Below, piece by piece: positions 9,679 through 16,419 of a stretch of 64,000 bases of DNA; within the stretch, counting starts at the first letter, position 1, and each line of letters starts with the position of its first letter. The stretch covers positions 62,001 to 126,000 of the forward strand of contig JAMLHK010000002.1 of assembly GCA_023957155.1 (NCBI GenBank), in the 5' to 3' direction. Below the pieces are notes generated by a model. That model was not told the DNA's origin. It was given only the letters and a program-made list of their open reading frames with translations, and ran no database searches. The stretch is from Chitinophagaceae bacterium (lineage in GTDB: Bacteria; Bacteroidota; Bacteroidia; Chitinophagales; Chitinophagaceae). Position numbers and translations under genes: made by a program.

Positions 9679-10470
9679 TCAGATCTCTTCTATGGTTGTC
9701 TCGCCTTTATATACCTGTTCAGCAGGGCCGCAAAGCCAGATATTACGGTAACCCTTATCTTCCGACAGGTTAAACTCTACACTGAGCTTACCTCCCCGGG
9801 TTTCCACAGCTACCTCGTTAAAGCCATTTTCATGGTGTGCAGAAACTAAGGCAGCGGCAGTAACACCGGTTCCGCAGCTAAGCGTTTCATTTTCAACTCC
9901 CCGTTCATAAGTACGTACAAAAATGGTATCATTATCCAACAGCTCCACAAAATTAACATTGATACCCCCGGCTGCAAATTCATCGCTGTACCTGATCTTC
10001 CTGCCTTCTTCAGGTACATTTACTTCCTGCAGGTTTTGTACAAATTGCACGTAATGGGGGGAGCCGGTATCCAGGATAAAATGGTCTTTCCCGTCAACGG
10101 CTTCTTCAACGTCTTTCATCTTTAAGCGAACGGTACCCTGAAGATCAATCTCCGCCTCGTGAGGTCCATCGGAAGCCGTGAAATGATAGGTGCTTTTTTT
10201 TATGCCGGAATCGTAAGCAAACTTTACCAGGCATCGCCCCCCGTTGCCGCACATACTTCCTTTTTTCCCATCGGCATTATAATATACCATCTCGAAGTCG
10301 TAATCATCATGCTTATTCAATAGCATCAGCCCGTCTGCTCCGATCCCGAATCTCCTGTGGCATAAAAAATTTACCTGGTTTACCGTAAGGAACGAATAGC
10401 GGCTGTCCCGGTTATCTATTATGATAAAGTCGTTCCCCGTTCCCTGGTATTTGTAAAAAGGTATATTCAT
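9679..10470 (-). CDS. dapF: Diaminopimelate epimerase
   Basis: Interconverts LL- and meso-diaminopimelate for lysine and peptidoglycan synthesis, without cofactor. It has the two catalytic-cysteine motifs: GSMCGNGGRCLVKFAYDSG (first Cys, about residue 76) and TLSCGTGVTAAAL (second Cys, about residue 200). The N-terminus FYKYQGTGNDFIIIDNR is diagnostic and the 263-residue length is normal. ATG at 10470 is 17 nt after a TAACTTTG element. Its presence next to ddh is notable, since Ddh makes the meso form directly. Confidence 0.96.
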   Translation of the reverse strand: MNIPFYKYQGTGNDFIIIDNRDSRYSFLTVNQVNFLCHRRFGIGADGLMLLNKHDDYDFEMVYYNADGKKGSMCGNGGRCLVKFAYDSGIKKSTYHFTASDGPHEAEIDLQGTVRLKMKDVEEAVDGKDHFILDTGSPHYVQFVQNLQEVNVPEEGRKIRYSDEFAAGGINVNFVELLDNDTIFVRTYERGVENETLSCGTGVTAAALVSAHHENGFNEVAVETRGGKLSVEFNLSEDKGYRNIWLCGPAEQVYKGETTIEEI

Positions 10471-10487
10471 GCCCGGTATTTATTGTA

Positions 10488-10495
10488 CAAAGTTA
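10488..10495 (-). promoter_or_regulatory. -7 promoter element of dapF
   Basis: TAACTTTG on the minus strand, perfect TAnnTTTG, 17 nt upstream of the dapF ATG. Confidence 0.6.
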
Positions 10496-10564
10496 TTGGC
10501 TGATGATATTCAAACCTGAAATAAGTTTAAGATATCCGGTATAAAATTGCTGCAACGGACTGGT

Positions 10565-11440
10565 TTATATATGCGGAATAATATCAAGCGCTTTTTGAAT
10601 GAGCCGGTCAACCGCTTCGCCGGGGTCTTTGCTGAATTGTTTATTGATGCGATTAGCAATAATCGCGTTAAGGCTGAGGCATTGATGTCCTAACAGTTTC
10701 CCCATACCATAAATAGCTGCGGTTTCCATTTCAACATTGCATATCCGGTGTGCCCCGAAATGAAAGCCGGACAACCTGCTGATGAAAGCCGGATGGTTTA
10801 ACCCCAGTCGCAGCACTCTTCCCTGCGGCCCGTAAAATCCCGGACAGGTAACGGTAATACCGTGATGGAATCCTTCCACAAAATGCTTAATAAGACTAAC
10901 ACTGGCGCTGCCGACATAGGGTAAGACGCTATGATTGGGCAGTTGGATCTGTGTAATAAAAGACTGGAGCAGGAGATTTTCTTCATCATTATTTTCATTA
11001 CGGTAAAAATGCAGGAGATTGTCTGTGCCTACCGCGTGTGTGTTGGCCACATATTCGTCAACGGCGATGTCTTCCTGCAAAGACCCCGATGTGCCGATCC
11101 GTATTATTTGCAAGCCGGTAAACTTTGGTTTTTCTGTTCTGTTAACCAGGTCAATATTTACCAGCGCATCCAGCTCATTCATTACAATATCAATATTATC
11201 GGTTCCGATACCGGTAGAGATCACAGAGAGCCGTTTTTTACCTATACGTCCGGTATGCGTAACAAATTCACGGTGCCCGGTCTTACATTCTGTTTCATCA
11301 AAATATTTGCTTACCTCTTTTACCCTGCCGGGGTCGCCAACGGTTATGATGGTTTCAGCCAGTTCGTCCGGAAGCAGGTTTAAGTGATAAACCGCTCCCC
11401 GCTTATTGATAATTAATTCAGATTCGGCAATATATTGCAT
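10565..11440 (-). CDS. Nucleoside phosphorylase (uridine phosphorylase-like)
   Basis: Phosphorolytic cleavage of nucleosides in salvage. Typical NP-I family features are seen: IITVGDPGRVKEVSKYFD near residue 35 (phosphate-binding GDPxR), VISTGIGTDNIDIVMNEL, IIRIGTSGSLQEDIAVDE, and NVEMETAAIYGMGKLLGHQ (the EMET motif that binds the ribose). 291 residues is normal. Sequence alone does not separate uridine from purine specificity with confidence; the EMETA region and overall layout suggest uridine phosphorylase. It is divergent from tRNA-Cys. Confidence 0.88.
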   Translation of the reverse strand: MQYIAESELIINKRGAVYHLNLLPDELAETIITVGDPGRVKEVSKYFDETECKTGHREFVTHTGRIGKKRLSVISTGIGTDNIDIVMNELDALVNIDLVNRTEKPKFTGLQIIRIGTSGSLQEDIAVDEYVANTHAVGTDNLLHFYRNENNDEENLLLQSFITQIQLPNHSVLPYVGSASVSLIKHFVEGFHHGITVTCPGFYGPQGRVLRLGLNHPAFISRLSGFHFGAHRICNVEMETAAIYGMGKLLGHQCLSLNAIIANRINKQFSKDPGEAVDRLIQKALDIIPHI

Positions 11441-11501
11441 AAGGAAGATGGTTGTTGTTCATAAAAATATCCTATTTTCGCAACCCGGAAAAAAGATAAA
11501 A

Positions 11502-11575
11502 GGTCCTGTGGCCGAGTGGCTAGGCAGAGCTCTGCAAAAGCTCGTACAGCGGTTCGAATCCGCTCGGGACCTCCA
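11502..11575 (+). tRNA. tRNA-Cys (GCA)
   Basis: A full cloverleaf can be folded. The acceptor stem GGTCCTG pairs with CGGGACC, the anticodon stem GAGCT/AGCTC encloses loop CTGCAAA giving anticodon GCA, and the T stem AGCGG/CCGCT encloses TTCGAAT. The discriminator base is T, and CCA is encoded (11573-11575). An intrinsic terminator follows within 6 nt. Confidence 0.96.
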
Positions 11576-11580
11576 AATAA

Positions 11581-11608
11581 AAAAGACCCCGCTGCCAGGG
11601 TCTTTTTT
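11581..11608 (+). terminator. Intrinsic terminator of tRNA-Cys
   Basis: Stem AAAAGACCC (11581-11589) / GGGTCTTTT (11598-11606) with an 8-nt loop and a T-rich 3' arm and tail, directly downstream of the tRNA. Confidence 0.85.
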
Positions 11609-11669
11609 GTTGAGTATAGTATGTTAGCCTACCGTTCCGGCAGGCATCGTGATAATAATTTCCTGCAGC

Positions 11670-11915
11670 TTAGAAATTGGGGTATAATTTATGGATGCGG
11701 TCTATCCATTCCTGTATTCCATCGGAAGTAATGTCGTTGGTATTGAAGTTGGCAAGGCTGAAACGGATTGTACGGTTTTTGTCATTCGATATAAAAATAA
11801 AATTGCCCCCGATGTAAATCGTATAAGATTCTAATCCGGGAGGTGAGGGTAGCTTTTTAAAATTAAGAGTATTGGTCAATGCTTCAAAATCTGTCAATAC
11901 ACTGATATTATTCAT
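11670..11915 (-). CDS. Small conserved-looking protein of unknown function (81 aa)
   Basis: I do not recognise the family. The 81-residue product has no signal peptide or membrane segment, with alternating hydrophobic strands (SYTIYIGGNFIFISND) and a C-terminal amphipathic helix (GIQEWIDRIHKLYP). Support for a real gene comes from a perfect -7 element TATTTTTG (11920-11927) exactly 4 nt before the ATG, and from protein-like composition. It is divergent from the metalloprotease gene, sharing a 106-bp promoter region. Confidence 0.6.
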   Translation of the reverse strand: MNNISVLTDFEALTNTLNFKKLPSPPGLESYTIYIGGNFIFISNDKNRTIRFSLANFNTNDITSDGIQEWIDRIHKLYPNF

Positions 11916-11919
11916 GTTA

Positions 11920-11927
11920 CAAAAATA
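11920..11927 (-). promoter_or_regulatory. -7 promoter element, 4 nt from start codon
   Basis: TATTTTTG on the minus strand followed by TAAC and the ATG of the 81-aa gene. Predicts a leaderless transcript. Confidence 0.5.
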
Positions 11928-11983
11928 AGGGAAAAACGCACAAGCAGTACGTTAAAAAAAAGCCGGGGATGTATTAATTTTTT

Positions 11984-11991
11984 TACATTTG
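11984..11991 (+). promoter_or_regulatory. -7 promoter element of the M43 protease gene
   Basis: TACATTTG. It overlaps the TTG at 11989 that begins the longest frame, so that TTG is unlikely to be translated; ATG 12022 is preferred. Confidence 0.55.
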
Positions 11992-12021
11992 AAATATAAA
12001 AATGCTGCTTTGAGAGGCATA

Positions 12022-15000
12022 ATGATGGCTTTTTGTTGTGTGCTGCTCCTGTATGGTCAGAACTTAGCTCAACCTGTGTGCGGTTTCGACCAGTCCAGCC
12101 TTGCGTTGAAACAGGCAGATCCCTCATACCGGCTTCAGGTTGATTTGAATGAGCAAAAAATAGGGTTGTATATCCGGCAGAGAAAAAGTGCAAAGCCTTA
12201 CGGCAAAAAACAGACGCATATTTTCAATATCCCGGTTGTAGTGCATGTACTGCATACCGGTGAGCCGGCAGGCACGCCTTTTAATCCGTCAGATGAGCAG
12301 ATACTTGATGCTATTGCCTATCTCAATGCTATTTATGATGGTACTCATCCTTCCCTTACCCCTGCCGGTACTGATGCCGCCGGAGATATGGGGGTACGTT
12401 TTCTCCTGGCAAAAAGAGACCCCGACTGCAACCCCACAACAGGTATTCACCGGGTGGATATGTCTGCCAATGCAGACTATGTGGCTAATGGCGCCAGCAA
12501 TACAAACGTGAGCCGGGATATTGCCATGAAAGCTCCGATAGCCTGGGATCGTTCTTCATACTATAATATTTATGTAGTAAATAAAATAAACGGAAAGGAT
12601 GGAACCAGCGGACAGTTTGTTGCAGGGTATGCTTATTTTCCTACTTCCAGTGAGGCAGATGGCATTGTAATGCTCGCTACACAAATGAAAGCCGGGTCTA
12701 AAACTCTTTCGCATGAGATGGGGCATGTTTTTAATCTGTATCATCCGTTTGAAGGTTCCTTCCATAAGGATCAATGTCCCACAGGTATTGGCGATCATGT
12801 TGATGATACCGACCCGGTAAGCTTTAATGGTACCCTTGCCGGAGTGGTTGATTTTACCTGCCGTACAGGAAATAATCCCTGTATCAATGCGCCTTACCGT
12901 ATTCGTACGGAAAGCAATTTTATGAGCTATACAAATTGCTATACCCTGTTTACTCCCGGGCAAAGAGATCGTGTTCAGGCCAGTCTTTTACTGGAAAACA
13001 GGAACAGCCTTACGGTATCTGCAGGTGCAATTCCTACGTATGCCGCTCCTGCCTGCACCCCTAAAATTAATTTTGAATACCAGCGGGCTGATCTCGCTAA
13101 AACAGCTATAGCAGAAACGGGGTGTATCAAATACAGTGATTATGTATTTCATCTTACCATAGGCGGAGATCCGTTGCAAAATGCTTCGGCTGTTCTTTTC
13201 GTTAAGGAAGGCTCTACGGCAACAGAGCATAGTGATTTTGATTTTCCTTCCGGTAAAAGTATTTCTTTCCCCGCAGGTTCGAATAGCAGCCGGTCTTTTA
13301 TACTGCGTGTTTACGATAATGGCAGCACGTCCGAAACCAAGTTGTTAACGCTTGGTTTTTCGGTAGATAACGGGGGAGGTATTGTGGAAAAGGGGAGTGC
13401 CATACCCGATATGGATATTTATATTCAGCCGCATGACCTTAGCCCGGTGGTTCCGGGTGAAGCTGCAACAGCATCCCTGGGTACATTTAGCAACCGGATC
13501 ATCAACGCCAGGATGTTTAATGCAACGCTTCATAAACAAAAAACTCAGCTGTTATATACCGCAGATGAAATTTCGGCAGCAGGGCTAACTGCAGGTAGCG
13601 TAATTACCGGGTTACGGTTTTTTGTTGAAAAGAAATCGAATCGCCCTTTAAATAATTTCAATATAAAGCTGGCAGAAACCGATAAGGTTCACCTGGCGCA
13701 AAATGGCGGTGTTCAGGTTGTAGGAGATATGACCACGGTATTATCCCTGCCGTCATATACCACGGTTAACGGCTGGAACCAGTTTGTATTTTCGGAATCT
13801 TTTACCTGGGATGGAAACAGCAGCATCGGCGTGGAAATTTGTTTTGACAATGGTGCGGCATCGGCCGGCGCAGCAGATATTATACATGCGTATACCGATG
13901 GCAGCGCGGATGAGCAGGGTAATATGATAGAGGACGGCTCCGTGAATTGCTCACAAAGTTTTGCATCGGTGAACTATTATCAAAATGGAATAAGACCGTT
14001 GATGACGCTGGATTATACACGGCAGGGGAACCCGGTAAGCCATACGATAGCGGAATCAAAGGAAGCATATCTGGGTCCATATAACGAGCTGTATTTTTAT
14101 GATAAGCTGCATCCGCAAAAAATCATAGCTAAAATTAAAAACTTAAGCTCATGGAATTACGGGTGTACATCGGTTCGTATAGACCGGGACGGGGAGGGAG
14201 CAGCGCCGTTCTGGAGTAATGCGGCATCACAGTTGCTTACCCGTAAAACTTTTTTTGTCACCCCACAGCATATTAATGCTTTCGGGAATTACGAGATAAC
14301 ACTTTATTATACTAAGGAAGAGAAGATGAGTTATGAAGCAGCAACGGGTAACAGCTGGAGCCAGGTGAAAATGATCAAAACAGAAGTTCCTGTTGCATCC
14401 GTTACACCGGCAACGCCGGAGGTGGATAAAGTGAGTATCAATGAAACCGTTGAGCATGGTGTCTTTGGTGGCGATTATACGGTAAAAGCTGCTTTTAATA
14501 CGGGCTTTTCCGGTTTTTCCATAGGGAGTATAGATGCTGTTTTACCGGTGAGCTGGCTTAATTTTGAAGCGGTAAACAGGGAAGGGAATGTACAGCTGCA
14601 CTGGTCAACTGCAATGGAATTTAATAACAGCCGCTTTGAAGTTCAGGTAAGTTTCGATGCCGTCAATTATACGACCATCGGCACAGTGCCTTCCAGGGGC
14701 AACAGCAGTACGGTAACCGATTATGCATATACGCACTCCACCCCGCAAAGAGGGAAAATATATTACCGGATACGGCAGGTAGATTTTGACGGCAAGAGCA
14801 CGTACAGCAAGATAATTGAGCTATTTATTGCCGGGAGTACCAGCCCGGAACCCTCCCTGTATCCTGTTCCTGCCCGGGAAAATATTACGGTTCATTTTGG
14901 AAAACCGGTTACCCATGCCGTTATTGAAATTATAGGCAGCGATATGAAATCCGTGTATGTTGAAAAGATAAATACGATGCTGCTTACTAAAACAATTCAT

Positions 15001-15084
15001 ACCGGCAGGTGGGCATCAGGAACTTATATCATAAGAATAACCTCCGGCAAAAACAGCTATGTGCTGAAGTTCGTTAAGCTCTGA
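12022..15084 (+). CDS. Secreted M43/pappalysin-like zinc metalloprotease with sorting domain
   Basis: Exported metzincin protease. The signal peptide MMAFCCVLLLYGQNLAQP starts at ATG 12022 (1020 aa), chosen because the upstream TTG lies inside the promoter. The catalytic domain contains HEMGHVFNLYH at about residues 231-241, three zinc-binding His and the catalytic Glu. The position usually held by Gly in HExxHxxGxxH is Asn here. NFMSY (about residue 300) supplies the Met-turn. Beta-sandwich and Fn3-like modules follow (NVQLHWSTAMEFNNSRFEVQVS), and the C-terminus (YPVPARENITVHFG ... TYIIRITSGKNSYVLKFVKL) is a Por/type IX secretion sorting domain. Substrate unknown. Confidence 0.88.
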   Translation: MMAFCCVLLLYGQNLAQPVCGFDQSSLALKQADPSYRLQVDLNEQKIGLYIRQRKSAKPYGKKQTHIFNIPVVVHVLHTGEPAGTPFNPSDEQILDAIAYLNAIYDGTHPSLTPAGTDAAGDMGVRFLLAKRDPDCNPTTGIHRVDMSANADYVANGASNTNVSRDIAMKAPIAWDRSSYYNIYVVNKINGKDGTSGQFVAGYAYFPTSSEADGIVMLATQMKAGSKTLSHEMGHVFNLYHPFEGSFHKDQCPTGIGDHVDDTDPVSFNGTLAGVVDFTCRTGNNPCINAPYRIRTESNFMSYTNCYTLFTPGQRDRVQASLLLENRNSLTVSAGAIPTYAAPACTPKINFEYQRADLAKTAIAETGCIKYSDYVFHLTIGGDPLQNASAVLFVKEGSTATEHSDFDFPSGKSISFPAGSNSSRSFILRVYDNGSTSETKLLTLGFSVDNGGGIVEKGSAIPDMDIYIQPHDLSPVVPGEAATASLGTFSNRIINARMFNATLHKQKTQLLYTADEISAAGLTAGSVITGLRFFVEKKSNRPLNNFNIKLAETDKVHLAQNGGVQVVGDMTTVLSLPSYTTVNGWNQFVFSESFTWDGNSSIGVEICFDNGAASAGAADIIHAYTDGSADEQGNMIEDGSVNCSQSFASVNYYQNGIRPLMTLDYTRQGNPVSHTIAESKEAYLGPYNELYFYDKLHPQKIIAKIKNLSSWNYGCTSVRIDRDGEGAAPFWSNAASQLLTRKTFFVTPQHINAFGNYEITLYYTKEEKMSYEAATGNSWSQVKMIKTEVPVASVTPATPEVDKVSINETVEHGVFGGDYTVKAAFNTGFSGFSIGSIDAVLPVSWLNFEAVNREGNVQLHWSTAMEFNNSRFEVQVSFDAVNYTTIGTVPSRGNSSTVTDYAYTHSTPQRGKIYYRIRQVDFDGKSTYSKIIELFIAGSTSPEPSLYPVPARENITVHFGKPVTHAVIEIIGSDMKSVYVEKINTMLLTKTIHTGRWASGTYIIRITSGKNSYVLKFVKL

Positions 15085-15143
15085 CATGGTTTATATTCAT
15101 CACGGCAAACTAATGCTGTAAAACCGGTTGAGAACCTGCATCT

Positions 15144-15151
15144 TATTTAAT
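15144..15151. repeat. Target-site duplication, left copy (TATTTAAT)
   Basis: An 8-bp direct repeat identical to 16421-16428, immediately outside the inverted repeats of the IS element. Confidence 0.85.
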
Positions 15152-15182
15152 GGTAATGTACTGAAAAATAGTTGGTGGAAAA

Positions 15183-15211
15183 TTGAGATAACCTCCTTTT
15201 ATTTACTCTTG
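15183..15211 (+). promoter_or_regulatory. Candidate promoter inside the IS left end
   Basis: TTG (15183-15185), 18-nt spacer, then TACTCTTG (15204-15211), one base off TAnnTTTG. It points toward the hairpin terminator at 15281-15311, giving a predicted ~95-nt RNA without a convincing reading frame. Confidence 0.4.
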
Positions 15212-15215
15212 TAAA

Positions 15216-15311
15216 TCCGAAGAGGACTCAAGCAATGCTGGAGAGCAACTTGATAGCAATAGGGTTTACCACGAAGAATGAGCCGCTCCAATAACCCGGA
15301 GCGGCTTTTTT
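15216..15311 (+). ncRNA. Candidate small RNA in the IS (about 95 nt)
   Basis: Bounded by the promoter-like sequence at 15183-15211 and a strong intrinsic terminator at 15281-15311. It is transcribed opposite to the transposase and ends just beyond the transposase stop. No family is recognised and the start is approximate. It could be antisense control, a guide-like RNA or just non-functional IS end sequence. Confidence 0.3.
15281..15311 (+). terminator. Inward-facing intrinsic terminator at IS left end
   Basis: Stem AGCCGCTCC / GGAGCGGCT (15281-15289 and 15298-15306), 8-nt loop, followed by a run of Ts. On the plus strand it would stop transcription coming from the metalloprotease gene before it runs antisense into the transposase. 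Confidence 0.8.
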
Positions 15312-15346
15312 ATATCCATTCTTTGTGAGCTTATCGCTAAAAAAAC

Positions 15347-16311
15347 TCATTTTAGGTTGCTAAAATGAATGTACCATTTAATGAAGTTGATCCGGTTTTT
15401 AATAGTTAATCCCCGGTGCAAATCCAAGTGATTTTTGAGATGACTGAAAAAGCCTTCAATGCCATTTGTCGTGTGCGGAATATTGGGGTTTTTGAGATAA
15501 TGAAACATATTGGGCAACGCCCTTTTTATGGTCTGACAGGAACGCCGTAGCAGTTTATGTGTGTACCAGTATTTGCCGGTTTGGGGGTTATATGTTTTTT
15601 CGTTAATATAATTTTTTATGAGTTTTATACCATTGCTCAATATCCTTTGTCCAGAATAATCGATCATTTTCTGTCTTCACCCTTAAGAGCATCAGTACAA
15701 TCCTTCTTAACTCTTGCCCGGCAATGTGCTTAGGATAGCGTGTAAGCCACAACAGGCACATTCTTTGGATATGTACCAGGCAACGCTGAATGATGATGTC
15801 AGGTAGTGACTTTTTGATAGCTTTCAGGATACTTTTATGACCATCAGTGGTAATACTCTCTAATTGTACACCCAGGCGGATCAGGTTGTCTAAATCCTCT
15901 TTTATCTCTGAATAATGTTCTCGATCCGAAAAACGGATCAATTGTGTATAACCATCATAATCATCCTGGTAGGCAACCAGACAGAACTGAGAAAAGTAAG
16001 TGGCATCCATTCGTAAATGCACATGCTCTCTTTTAATGATCTTAATCCGGGGAGCCTTATTTAAGAGCTTATAAAATGTCCTTTGTAATGTATCCTTTGA
16101 GTAACCGCTATCCCGACTTAAGGTCTTATAAGTCTGTCGTTCCAGTACCCATTTTTTGAACCAAATAAACCGATTATCAATCCTCTTGTCTGGTTGATTA
16201 CGGGTGAAGTAAATACCACAGCTTTTACACTTAAATCGTTGCTTGTTTTGCTGTTTTCCCCAGCCAATTACGTCCAGAGAGCCGCAAGCCCAGCATCGTT
16301 TTTTTTGTCAT
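15347..16311 (-). pseudogene. IS256-like transposase, variant zinc-binding type, with two +1 frameshifts
   Basis: Reconstructed protein of about 320 residues. It has a zinc ribbon CWACG ... CKSCG near the N-terminus, a helix-turn-helix-like region, and DDE residues in RMDATYFS, TTDGHKS and NGIEGFF, plus CLVHIQR (C..H motif). The ATG at 16311 enters an A8 tract (T8 on the plus strand, 16299-16306); one A fewer is needed to stay in frame. A second break lies at an A6 tract (15612-15617), again needing one A fewer. No other stop interrupts the frame. Either the copy is dead, expression relies on slippage at A-runs, or the assembly has homopolymer errors. Confidence 0.8.
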
Positions 16312-16326
16312 TCTATATAAATCAAA

Positions 16327-16356
16327 AAGTTTACAGAAACATGTTTCTGTAAACTT
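16327..16356 (-). terminator. 30-bp perfect palindrome before the transposase start, inward-facing
   Basis: Two 15-base arms (AAGTTTACAGAAACA and its complement) with no mismatch, ending 15 nt upstream of the transposase ATG. On the minus strand it is followed by a run of Ts, so it can act as a terminator of readthrough from speA. It could also be a transposase operator. Confidence 0.6.
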
Positions 16357-16419
16357 CCATCAAATCCTTTACTGTTCTTGCTTTTAAAGGATTTTACCAA
16401 CTATTTTTCAGTATTATGC

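Noticed and set aside
11989-12021. TTG start for the metalloprotease
   Set aside because: The TTG is part of the TACATTTG promoter element, and ATG 12022 gives a cleaner signal peptide.
11912-12193. 93-residue minus-strand frame overlapping the metalloprotease start
   Set aside because: Shadow frame covering the promoter region and signal peptide of the real gene; no recognisable features.
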